Source: DASPMP01 sp035758925 (GTDB lineage Bacteria > Gemmatimonadota > Gemmatimonadetes > Gemmatimonadales > Gemmatimonadaceae). From it: a DNA stretch of 64,000 nt. The notes beneath the pieces were generated by a model. It saw only the letters and a program-made list of their open reading frames with translations. It had not been told where the DNA came from and did not search any database. The position numbers and the translations under genes are program-made. Where the stretch lies: positions 11,099-75,098 of the forward strand of contig DASTVV010000094.1 of NCBI GenBank assembly GCA_035758925.1, written 5' to 3'. Shown piece after piece: positions 56,059 through 64,000 of this stretch (positions are counted from its first letter, which is position 1; each line of letters opens with the position of its first letter).

Positions 56059-57553
56059 GCAGGTTGTGCTCGACGGGAACGCGCTGACCATCCCCGACGT
56101 GTTCTCGGTCGCGGTGCGGTCGGCGACCGTCTCGCTGGCGCCCGACGCGCGTGAGCGCGCGAACAGGAGCCGCCGGCATGTTGAGGCGCTCGTGGAGCGT
56201 CAGGCCGTCGCCTACGGCGTGACCACCGGCTTCGGCAAGCTCAGCGAGGTGGTGATCCCGCCCGATCGCATCGCGGAACTGCAGGTGAACCTCATCCGGA
56301 GCCATGCGTCCGGCGTGGGCCCGCTGCTTCCGGAGCGCGACGTCCGCGCGATGATGCTGCTTCGCGCCAACGTCATCGCGAAGGGTCTGACGGGAGCGCG
56401 ACCGGCGCTCGCCGAGTTACTCATCTCGATGCTGAATGAGGGTCTGCATCCGCCAATTCCGGAGCAGGGAAGCGTCGGCGCCAGCGGCGACCTCGCGCCC
56501 CTGGCACACCTCGCGCTCGCGTTGATCGGCGAGGGGGAATTGCGGGAGGGAGACCGATGCGGCCCGGCCGACGAGTTGCTTCGGGCGCATGGTCTCCGTC
56601 CTGTGCAGCTCGGACCGAAGGAAGGCATCGTCCTCATCAACGGTACCCAGGCGCACACCGCGACCGCGACGCTCGCGATCGTGGACATCCATCGCCTCTG
56701 GAAATCCGCGCACGTCGCAGGTGCAATGTCCCTCGAGGCGCTGCTCGGCACGCCCGTGGCGTTCGACGAACGCATCCAGACGGCGCGTGGCCAGCTCGGA
56801 CAGGCTGCGTCGGCGGCCGTCCTTCGAGACCTGCTGGCCGACAGTGAGATTCGCGAGTCGCATCGACACGGTGACCCTCGCGTCCAGGATCCGTACTCGC
56901 TGCGCTGCATGCCGCAGGTGCACGGTCCGGTGCTGGACGCGATCGATTTCGCGTCCGGGATCGTGTCGCGCGAGCTGAACGCAGCCACCGACAACCCGTT
57001 GGTATTCGAGAACGGGGAGCTGATCAGCGGCGGCAACTTCCACGGACAGGCCGTGGCGCTGGCCCTCGACGTGCTCGCCATCGCGCTCACGAATCTCGCG
57101 ACGATCTCCGAGCGGCGGATCGACCGACTCGTGCACCCCGACTTCAATCAGGGGCTGCCGCCGTTCCTCACCACGGATGCCGGTGTCAACTCCGGCTTCA
57201 TGATGGCCCAGGTGACGGCGGCCGCGCTCGCGAGCGAGTGCAAGGTGCTGTCACATCCCGCCAGCGTCGACACGATTCCCACGGACGGCAACAAGGAAGA
57301 CGTCGTCCCGATGGCCATGGGCGCGGCGTGGAAGCTGCGTCGCGTCATCGACAACGTGCGGAACGTGCTGGCGATCGAGCTGATGTGCGCGGCGCAGGGC
57401 GTGGATTATCGGGCTCCGTTGAAGCCGGGCCGTGGCGTCGCCAGGGCTCACGCGGTCGTGCGGGAGCTCGTGCGTCCGCTGGAGCGCGACCGTGTGCTGG
57501 CGGGAGACATCGCGCTCCTCTCAAACGCGATCGCGGAAGGACGGTTCGAATGA
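56051..57553 (+). CDS. hutH: Histidine ammonia-lyase
   Basis: A 500-residue enzyme converting histidine to urocanate and ammonia. The residues that cyclise to the MIO prosthetic group are A144-S145-G146 in GSVGASGDLAPLAHLALAL. VTTGFGKLSEVVIP and ATDNPLVFENGELISGGNFH are also family blocks. ATG 56051 is chosen from the HutH N-terminus; an in-frame TTG at 56015 exists. hutU overlaps by 4 bases. Confidence 0.95.
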   Translation: MTTQVVLDGNALTIPDVFSVAVRSATVSLAPDARERANRSRRHVEALVERQAVAYGVTTGFGKLSEVVIPPDRIAELQVNLIRSHASGVGPLLPERDVRAMMLLRANVIAKGLTGARPALAELLISMLNEGLHPPIPEQGSVGASGDLAPLAHLALALIGEGELREGDRCGPADELLRAHGLRPVQLGPKEGIVLINGTQAHTATATLAIVDIHRLWKSAHVAGAMSLEALLGTPVAFDERIQTARGQLGQAASAAVLRDLLADSEIRESHRHGDPRVQDPYSLRCMPQVHGPVLDAIDFASGIVSRELNAATDNPLVFENGELISGGNFHGQAVALALDVLAIALTNLATISERRIDRLVHPDFNQGLPPFLTTDAGVNSGFMMAQVTAAALASECKVLSHPASVDTIPTDGNKEDVVPMAMGAAWKLRRVIDNVRNVLAIELMCAAQGVDYRAPLKPGRGVARAHAVVRELVRPLERDRVLAGDIALLSNAIAEGRFE

Positions 57554-59259
57554 CGGCGACCATCAAGCCAGGCGCGGCCGCGGGCGATGCCGGCGATTCG
57601 GCCGAGCGTGGCGCCCACGTCGTGCGGGCCCCGCGCGGATCCGAACTCTCGTGCAAAGGCTGGCAGCAGGAAGCGGCGCTGCGGATGCTCATGAACAATC
57701 TCGATCCGGACGTGGCCGAGCGCCCACAGGATCTGGTGGTGTATGGCGGCACAGGCAAGGCCGCGCGCAACTGGCAGGCGTTCGACGCGATCGTCGCGAG
57801 TCTTCGTGCGCTCGAGAACGACGAAACGCTTCTCGTGCAGAGTGGCAAGCCGGTCGGGGTATTCCGCACGCACACGTCCGCACCGCGCGTCCTGATCGCG
57901 AACGCGAATCTGGTGGGTCGCTGGGCGACGTGGGAGCACTTCCGCGAGCTGGAACGCGCGGGCCTGATCATGTACGGCCAGATGACCGCCGGTTCCTGGA
58001 TCTACATCGGCACGCAGGGAATCCTTCAAGGCACCTTCGAGACGTTCGGCGCCGTGGCTCGGCAGCATTTCGACGGAACGCTCGCCGGTCGCACCGTTCT
58101 CACGGCGGGTCTGGGCGGCATGGGCGGAGCACAGCCCCTGGCCGCCACCATGAACGACGCGGCGTTCCTCGGCATCGAGGTCGACGAGTCACGGATCGAC
58201 AAGCGCGTCGAGACCGGCTACTGCGACCGAAAGACCATGGACCTGGATCAGGCACTCGCCTGGCTGCGCGAAGCGCAGCGTGACAAGCGAGGGCGCTCGA
58301 TCGGTCTCGTCGGAAACGCGGCTGAGGTGCTTCCGGAGATGGTCCGGCGCGGTTTTGTCCCGGACGTGCTCACGGACCAGACGAGCGCGCACGACACGCT
58401 CAATGGCTACGTCCCTGCCGGCCTTTCGCTGGCGCAGGCAGCGGAGCTGCGGCGCCGTGATCCGCGCGCCTATGTGGAGCGCAGCACGGCGTCCATCGCC
58501 GAGCACGTACGCGCGATGCTCGACATGCAGCGCGGTGGTGCCGTGACGTTCGACTACGGCAACAACATCCGGACGGTCGCGCTGGACGCCGGTGTCAGCA
58601 ACGCGTTCCGCATTCCCGGGTTCATCCCGGAGTACATTCGCCCGCTTTTCTGCGAGGGGAAGGGCCCGTTCCGATGGGTGGCGCTTTCCGGTGACCCCCG
58701 CGATCTCGCCCGGACGGACGATCTGGTGCTCGAGTTGTTCCCCGATGACCAGCAGTTGCGCCGGTGGATCGAGCTGGCGCGCGAGCGGGTTCACTTTCAG
58801 GGCCTGCCCGCGCGGATCTGCTGGCTTGGCCAGGGGGAGCGCGCGCGCTTTGGTGTCGCGCTCAACGATCTCGTCGCGACAGGTGAGCTGTCGGCGCCGA
58901 TCGTCATCGGACGTGATCATCTCGACACCGGGAGCGTCGCGTCTCCGTTTCGCGAGACGGAGAACATGCGCGACGGCAGCGACGCGGTGGCCGACTGGCC
59001 AATCCTGAACGCGATGCTGAACGTCGCCAGCGGGGCGTCGTGGGTCTCGTTCCATCATGGCGGCGGTGTCGGCATCGGGAACTCGCTGCATGCGGGGCAG
59101 GTGATCGTCGCGGATGGCACCCCGGAAATGCGTGTGCGGCTCGAGCGCGTACTGACGAACGATCCGGGAATCGGCGTCGCGCGACACGCGGACGCCGGCT
59201 ACGAGGCAGCGCGCGAGACGGCGCGACGCGAGGGGATCAACCTGCCGATGCAGCCGTGA
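57550..59259 (+). CDS. hutU: Urocanate hydratase
   Basis: A 569-residue NAD-containing enzyme that hydrates urocanate to imidazolonepropionate. The N-terminal block LVVYGGTGKAARNW, the NAD loop GLGGMGGAQPLAATM and the urocanase signature FDYGNNIRTVALDAGVSNAF with RPLFCEGKGPFRWVALSGDP are intact. The ATG overlaps the hutH stop. The frame extends upstream only as a shadow of hutH. Confidence 0.96.
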   Translation: MTATIKPGAAAGDAGDSAERGAHVVRAPRGSELSCKGWQQEAALRMLMNNLDPDVAERPQDLVVYGGTGKAARNWQAFDAIVASLRALENDETLLVQSGKPVGVFRTHTSAPRVLIANANLVGRWATWEHFRELERAGLIMYGQMTAGSWIYIGTQGILQGTFETFGAVARQHFDGTLAGRTVLTAGLGGMGGAQPLAATMNDAAFLGIEVDESRIDKRVETGYCDRKTMDLDQALAWLREAQRDKRGRSIGLVGNAAEVLPEMVRRGFVPDVLTDQTSAHDTLNGYVPAGLSLAQAAELRRRDPRAYVERSTASIAEHVRAMLDMQRGGAVTFDYGNNIRTVALDAGVSNAFRIPGFIPEYIRPLFCEGKGPFRWVALSGDPRDLARTDDLVLELFPDDQQLRRWIELARERVHFQGLPARICWLGQGERARFGVALNDLVATGELSAPIVIGRDHLDTGSVASPFRETENMRDGSDAVADWPILNAMLNVASGASWVSFHHGGGVGIGNSLHAGQVIVADGTPEMRVRLERVLTNDPGIGVARHADAGYEAARETARREGINLPMQP

Positions 59260-59276
59260 CCGGCGTGTGACTCACG

Positions 59277-60248
59277 ATGCTGTCCTCCCGCTACAAGCCC
59301 TATCACATTGGGCTCTTTCTGGCGAAGTACGCGTGGCTGACCGCGCGGCGCAAGCCGGTGCTCGTAAACTTCGAAGTGACGCACCGGTGCAATGCACGCT
59401 GTGCGTTCTGCGATTATTGGAAGACCGATCCATCGGCACGCGCACAGGAGCTGGACACCTACGCCGACGCGGCGCGCTTCTTCAACCCGATGTTGGTGAC
59501 ATTCACCGGGGGCGAGCCGCTGCTGCGGCGTGACCTCGAATCGCTGGTTGCCGCCGTCGCGCGGGCTGTTCGACTCAACTACCTCATCCTGTTGACCCAT
59601 GGCGGCATGCTCACGCGCGAACGCGCGCGGTCGCTGTGGACCGCCGGGATCGACCAGTTCAACATTTCGCTCGACTACCTCGACGGCAGGCATGACGCTG
59701 CGCGCGGGATTCCCGGCCTGACCCAGCGCATCATGACGGGCGTCCAGGCCATGCGCGCGGATGGCATCGACGCCATCCGCTTCAACACCGTCGTCAAGAA
59801 TGACAACCTCGACCAGATCATGCCGATCGTTCGACGCGCCGTCGAGCTGGGGTGCGGCGTGAACCTGAGCGTGTACACCGATGCCAAGAACGGCAACCGC
59901 GAATTTCTGCTCGGAGCAGACACGCACGAGCGGGTGAACGCGTTGGTGGCCGAACTGCTGGCGTTCAAGCGCCGCCGCCGCGGCGTCATCACCAATTCGG
60001 ACTACTACCTGGAGCAGATCCCAAGGTACGTTCGTGGCGAGATGCGAGAGCCATGTCGCTCCGGCATTCGCACGGTGCACGTGAATCCTGGGGGACACGT
60101 GCGGCGTTGTCCCGACTTCCCGTCGGATTTTCACTGGCGCGACTTTCGACGGTACCAGCCCATCGCCTGCAACGCGTGTTACTACGCGTGCCGCGGCGAG
60201 GCCCAGGCGCCATTCCGCCTCTCGCGAATCGCCGATGTCTTCGCGTAA
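59277..60248 (+). CDS. Radical SAM protein with a second cysteine cluster, inside the hut operon
   Basis: A 323-residue protein. The radical SAM motif is C38-x3-C42-x2-C45 in HRCNARCAFCDYW, followed by the SAM-binding FTGGEPLLRRD. A C-terminal set of cysteines (C260, C278, C298, C301, C305) resembles a SPASM/twitch-type auxiliary Fe-S domain, ending PIACNACYYACRGE. The N-terminal 25 residues are basic and mildly amphipathic. It lies 17 bases after hutU and overlaps hutI by 14 bases, so it is part of the transcription unit. No histidine-degradation step is known to need a radical SAM enzyme, so its reaction is unknown. Confidence 0.88.
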   Translation: MLSSRYKPYHIGLFLAKYAWLTARRKPVLVNFEVTHRCNARCAFCDYWKTDPSARAQELDTYADAARFFNPMLVTFTGGEPLLRRDLESLVAAVARAVRLNYLILLTHGGMLTRERARSLWTAGIDQFNISLDYLDGRHDAARGIPGLTQRIMTGVQAMRADGIDAIRFNTVVKNDNLDQIMPIVRRAVELGCGVNLSVYTDAKNGNREFLLGADTHERVNALVAELLAFKRRRRGVITNSDYYLEQIPRYVRGEMREPCRSGIRTVHVNPGGHVRRCPDFPSDFHWRDFRRYQPIACNACYYACRGEAQAPFRLSRIADVFA

Positions 60249-61554
60249 GCGGGCTGTCGGGGCCCGTCGCCTGACGGCCCGCGAGCAGCTGTTCGTCAAC
60301 GCGGCGCAGATCGTTACGAGTCCACCCCCGGAGTCGGGGCGCGCGCGCCGCGGCGCCGAGATGAACGTGCTTCGCGTGTTGCAGGACGCGGCTGTGGCCA
60401 TTCGCGGCGACGTCATCCTCGCGGTTGGTCCACGACGTGAGCTCGTGCGTCGCTTCCGCACGGCGAAACGGATTGACTGCGGCGGTGGAGTTCTGATGCC
60501 CGCGCTGGTGGACTCCCACACCCACGCCGTATTCGGTGCGCCACGCGCCGCGGAGCACGAGCTGCGCGCGGCCGGAGCCGATTACATGGAAATCGCGCGG
60601 CGTGGCGGAGGGATCCACGCGTCCGTGCGGGACGTTCGCGAACGGAGCCGCGCGGAGCTGCGCGCACTCGCGCGCACGCGCGTGCGCCGTCTGGCATCGT
60701 TTGGCGTCGGGACCATCGAGGTGAAATCGGGGTACGGCCTTTCCCTGGACGATGAGCTCAAGCTGCTGCACGTCATTCGTGATGTTGCCGACGACGTTCC
60801 CGTACGCATCGTTCCGACGTTCCTCGGCGCGCACGAGATTCCTCGCGAGTATCGCGAGAATGCCGCGCGTCGCAGGGAGTACGTGGATCTCGTCATCCAT
60901 GAGATGCTCCCGGTGGTTGCCCGGGACAAGCTTGCTCGGTTCGTCGACGTGTTCTGTGAGACGGGCGTGTACACGGTGAGCGAGAGTCGTGAGATTCTGA
61001 GCGCCGCGAAGGGCCTGGGGTTCGATCTCAAGCTGCACGCCGACGAGCTCACCTCCTGCGGGGGCGCCGAGCTGGCGGCCGAGCTGGCCGCGACGTCAGC
61101 GGACCATCTGGCTGCGATCTCGGACGCCGGCATTCGGGCGCTGAGCGGTGCGGGAACCGTCGCCACCCTGCTGCCTTCCACGATGCTCTTTCTGGGGAAG
61201 CCGTCCCAGGCTCCGGCGCGACGGATCATAGACGGTGGTGTCCCGGTTGCCCTCGCGACGGACTTCAATCCCGGGACGTCTCCAACGGTGAGCCTGCCGC
61301 TCGTCATGACTCTTGGTGTCAGCCAGCTCCGGCTTTCCGCTGCCGAAGCGGTTACGGCTGCGACGGTTAACGGAGCAGGGGCGCTGGGCTTGGCCGATCG
61401 CACTGGCGTCATCGCACCGAACTACTCGGCCGACCTGGCGCTATTCGACATCAAGGATTATCGCGAGCTGCCGTATTGGCTGGGCGCACGCGTGTGCAAA
61501 CGCTTGTGGACACGAGGCAAAGCTTGTGACGTCCACGACTTAGACGTAAGTTGA
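60235..61554 (+). CDS. hutI: Imidazolonepropionase
   Basis: A 439-residue amidohydrolase opening imidazolonepropionate to formiminoglutamate. Metal ligands are in DSHTHAVFG (H95, H97), with later LKLHADEL and ATDFNPGTSPTVSLPLVMTL blocks. Compared with family proteins it has about 15 extra N-terminal residues before QLFVNAAQIVTSP, partly from the overlap with the radical SAM gene. hutF or hutG for the last step is not present here. Confidence 0.94.
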   Translation: MSSRKRAVGARRLTAREQLFVNAAQIVTSPPPESGRARRGAEMNVLRVLQDAAVAIRGDVILAVGPRRELVRRFRTAKRIDCGGGVLMPALVDSHTHAVFGAPRAAEHELRAAGADYMEIARRGGGIHASVRDVRERSRAELRALARTRVRRLASFGVGTIEVKSGYGLSLDDELKLLHVIRDVADDVPVRIVPTFLGAHEIPREYRENAARRREYVDLVIHEMLPVVARDKLARFVDVFCETGVYTVSESREILSAAKGLGFDLKLHADELTSCGGAELAAELAATSADHLAAISDAGIRALSGAGTVATLLPSTMLFLGKPSQAPARRIIDGGVPVALATDFNPGTSPTVSLPLVMTLGVSQLRLSAAEAVTAATVNGAGALGLADRTGVIAPNYSADLALFDIKDYRELPYWLGARVCKRLWTRGKACDVHDLDVS

Positions 61555-61618
61555 GGCTCCGTTTTTCCGCTAGGTCGCGGCCCATTCCGCGCCACCCTCG
61601 ACGCCGATTCGGACGCTG

Positions 61619-64000
61619 ATGTCCAAAATCGCCTCCCTGAAAAAGAAGGCCGCCGACCTCGAGAAAAAGTCGCCCGATAAGGCGGTTGCGGTCTATATCG
61701 AGCTGGTTGCAGAGATGGAGAAGCATCCGGAGGACATGGATGTCGCTCTCTTCAACCGCTTGGGGGACCTGCTGGTCAAGCAGCACAACGTTGCCGAGGC
61801 GGCCAACTACTACGAAAAGGCCGTCGACTTCTACACCGATGGCGGGTTCGTCAACAACGCAATCGCCCTGTGCAACAAGATCCTCCGGGTGTCGCCCGGT
61901 CGGTCCACGGTCTATTACAAGCTCGGGCGCATCAGCGCACAGAAGGGCTTCAAGTCCGACGCGAAGCAGAACTTTCTCGAGTACGCTGACCGCATGCAGA
62001 AGGCGGGACGGCTCGACGAGGCCTTCCGTGCCCTGGCGGAGTTCGCCGACCTCTGTCCGGATCAGACCGACATTCGCCTCATGCTGGCGGATCAGCTTGC
62101 AAAGGCCGGCAAGAAGGACGAGGCGATCGAGCAGCTTCAGATCCTCCACGAGCAGCTTGACGCAGAGGGCGAGTCCGGAGAGGCGGCCGCGGCAGCCGAG
62201 CGGCTGAGGGCGCTCGATCCGAACATCGAGCCGCGCACGTCAGACAACGCTGCGCCAACAGCAAAATCCTCCGGCAAGTCCAGCGATCTCGTTTTCATCG
62301 ATCTAGGCGACTCGCCGGCGGCGCAGCACGCGCGCCGGTCGATGGCGAAACGACAGACGGCGGGGTTCAAGGCCATCTCGCCGAAGGAGGAGCCGCCTGA
62401 GCCGCCCAAGCGGGAGCCCGCGCGACCGTCGGCACCGGCACGCATGTCCAAAGCCGCGCCGCCACCCGTGGCGCCAGCGGTTCCTGAACCGACGCCGGAG
62501 CCTCCGGCTCCCCCGCCACCTCCTCCGCTGGAATTCGTCGAGCCGCAGCCAGTCATCGAGGCCAGGCAAACACCGGACAGCCCGATTCTCATGGGCTTCC
62601 AGACCACTTCTCTGACGTCGGCCGATGTGAACTCCGACTTGAGTGGTGGCATCGGCGGACTCGATATCCAGCCCACGTCGCTCTACGAGGAGCAGACGGA
62701 AACGACATCGGAGGAGTCGAGCGCATCACGCGGCGAGCCAGAAGCCGCAAACGCCTCGATAGCCGACTTCGACTTCGTGATGCCCGGCGAGGCGCACACG
62801 GGAGAGAAGGTCCAGATGCCGGATCTGGACGACACGCTCATCATGCCGGATGCGGCTGACACGTTGTCGCCGGAGAATGCGGCCGTCTCAGACCTGCCAC
62901 CGGGCCCGGTGAGCACGGCGGAAGTCGCCGCGGTCAGTGTCGAACCGCTGCCGGTGGAAGCACGGCCCTCGACGCTGATGGCGGCGAGATCGGTGGAGAT
63001 GCTCCAGGCGGTCGTCGAGGGCGACCCGGAAGACTGGGCGTCACACCGGGAGCTCGCCGAAGCGATGCTCGAGGCTGGTGAGCGCGAGCGCGGAGTTCGC
63101 GAGCTGGAATTGGCAATGGCCGGCTATGAGCGCAGCGGCGATCTCGCGACTGCGATGTCCGTCGCCGATGAAATCGTCCGGCTCGAGCCTGGCTCGGTGA
63201 AGCACCACCAGAAGCGCGTCGAATACGCCTACCGGTCGAATGACCGGCCCCAGCTCGTCGAGGCCTACCTCGCGCTGGCGGATGCGCTGTTCCGTGGAGG
63301 CCACGTCGACAAGTCGCGCACGATCTATCAACGTGTGCTGGAGCTGTCGCCGGATGACGCGCGAGCGCAGGCTGCACTGAGCACCATTCCGGAAACTCCA
63401 CCGGAGCCCCCGCCCACCGATCTCAGATCCGTGGGCGCCACGAAGCGCGCGTCCGTCGCTGCGCCCGCGCCCAAGGCCAAGCCGTCACCCAAGCTCACGC
63501 CGAGGAGCGAGGAAGCGTTCGTCAACCTCGGCGACTGGCTGCGCGAGGACAACGGGCCGAAGGACACGCGCATGGTCGTTGCCGAAGAGGAGCCCACGGG
63601 CAACGAAGAGGCCGACTTCGCCGACATGCTCAGGAAATTCAAGCAGGGCATCGCCGAGAATGTCGAGGACGAGGACTACCAGAGCCACTACGACCTGGGT
63701 GTGGCATACAAGGAGATGGGTCTCGTCGACGAGGCCATCGCGGAGTTTCAGAAGGCGTTGCGCGGACCGGAGAAACGTGTGCGCACTTACGAAGCGATCG
63801 GCCAGTGCTTCATCGAGAAGGGCCAGAATCAGATGGCAGCGACGGTCCTGGGCCGCGCGCTCAGCGAGAAGGGCCACAGCGACGATCAGCTCGTGGGCGT
63901 GCTATACCTCCTCGGCCGAGCCAACGAGGCGCTCGGCAAGGGTGACGATGCCATGTCGTACTACCAGCGCGTGTTCGTCGTGGACATCCAGTTTCACGAC
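61619..64000 (+). CDS. Large TPR-repeat protein, 3' end outside the window
   Basis: An open frame of 794 codons from ATG 61619 runs off the window. N-terminal TPR units (residues 1-200: ALFNRLGDLLVKQHNVAEAA, STVYYKLGRISAQKGFKSDA) are followed by a long Pro/Glu/Ser-rich, probably unstructured region (about 210-440). A second block of repeats follows (DWASHRELAEAMLEAGERER, YQSHYDLGVAYKEMGLVDEA, YLLGRANEALGKGDDAMSYY). There is no signal peptide, so it is cytoplasmic, probably a scaffold. The partner is unknown. Confidence 0.85.
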   Translation, partial: MSKIASLKKKAADLEKKSPDKAVAVYIELVAEMEKHPEDMDVALFNRLGDLLVKQHNVAEAANYYEKAVDFYTDGGFVNNAIALCNKILRVSPGRSTVYYKLGRISAQKGFKSDAKQNFLEYADRMQKAGRLDEAFRALAEFADLCPDQTDIRLMLADQLAKAGKKDEAIEQLQILHEQLDAEGESGEAAAAAERLRALDPNIEPRTSDNAAPTAKSSGKSSDLVFIDLGDSPAAQHARRSMAKRQTAGFKAISPKEEPPEPPKREPARPSAPARMSKAAPPPVAPAVPEPTPEPPAPPPPPPLEFVEPQPVIEARQTPDSPILMGFQTTSLTSADVNSDLSGGIGGLDIQPTSLYEEQTETTSEESSASRGEPEAANASIADFDFVMPGEAHTGEKVQMPDLDDTLIMPDAADTLSPENAAVSDLPPGPVSTAEVAAVSVEPLPVEARPSTLMAARSVEMLQAVVEGDPEDWASHRELAEAMLEAGERERGVRELELAMAGYERSGDLATAMSVADEIVRLEPGSVKHHQKRVEYAYRSNDRPQLVEAYLALADALFRGGHVDKSRTIYQRVLELSPDDARAQAALSTIPETPPEPPPTDLRSVGATKRASVAAPAPKAKPSPKLTPRSEEAFVNLGDWLREDNGPKDTRMVVAEEEPTGNEEADFADMLRKFKQGIAENVEDEDYQSHYDLGVAYKEMGLVDEAIAEFQKALRGPEKRVRTYEAIGQCFIEKGQNQMAATVLGRALSEKGHSDDQLVGVLYLLGRANEALGKGDDAMSYYQRVFVVDIQFHD

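Overview
This 64 kb window is dense, GC-rich bacterial chromosome (about 65% G+C by eye). It carries mostly housekeeping genes, almost all on the + strand, with many 1-17 bp overlaps between neighbours. The organism is a diderm: it encodes BamD, an LptD-like protein, a full Tol-Pal set (tolQ-tolR-tolA-tolB-pal-cpoB) and many lipobox lipoproteins. SecA is about 1100 residues long, with a Bacteroidota-like insert. Together with the high GC, the hut operon and an inositol-phospholipid gene pair, this suggests the FCB superphylum, most likely Gemmatimonadota. That placement is inference; no rRNA gene is present to test it.

Layout. 1-334: 5' part of a secreted serine hydrolase (minus). 396-2913: small lipoprotein, terminator, then a CDP-alcohol phosphatidyltransferase coupled to inositol-3-phosphate synthase. 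2933-11297: small proteins, a 2-oxo acid dehydrogenase complex (E1 alpha, E1 beta, E2), a PHP phosphoesterase, a pteridine-reductase-like SDR, thioredoxin reductase and a metallo-beta-lactamase-fold hydrolase. 11347-13968: aspartase, an 8-bp tandem repeat and an Fe-S-type Rrf2 regulator. 13983-17103: tRNA-Leu(CAG) (minus), smpB, an amidase, pyrD and pyrF. 17180-19928: alpha-operon ribosomal genes and rpoA, without rpsD, then rpmB and a terminator. 19938-30623: nucleotide-sugar synthesis (gmd, rmd, wbpD-wbpB-wbpE-wbpA, ugd) with carB embedded. 30607-38995: TPR protein, bamD, nadD, secA, radC, rel. 38979-39537: a possibly frameshifted minus-strand membrane protein. 39632-45177: uvrB, tsaE-tsaB-rimI, ssb, a LysM protein. 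45276-54755: epimerase, tol-pal, tatC, lptD. 54899-61554: a lipoprotein, then hutH-hutU-radical SAM-hutI. 61619-end: a TPR protein running off the window.

The genes fall into a few functional themes. Envelope building and energization are covered by BamD, LptD, Tol-Pal, SecA and TatC. Other groups serve activated sugar supply, pyrimidine synthesis (carB, pyrD, pyrF), translation quality (smpB, t6A genes, rel) and histidine breakdown to formiminoglutamate.

No gene-free stretch exceeds 300 bases. There is no phage, insertion sequence, CRISPR array or obvious defence island. The least explained features are a radical SAM gene inside the hut operon, two hairpins that bury the start codons of hutH and radC, a G-run cluster after ssb, a YxxxK-less SDR, and the AACCCGTC repeat beside a probably leaderless regulator gene.
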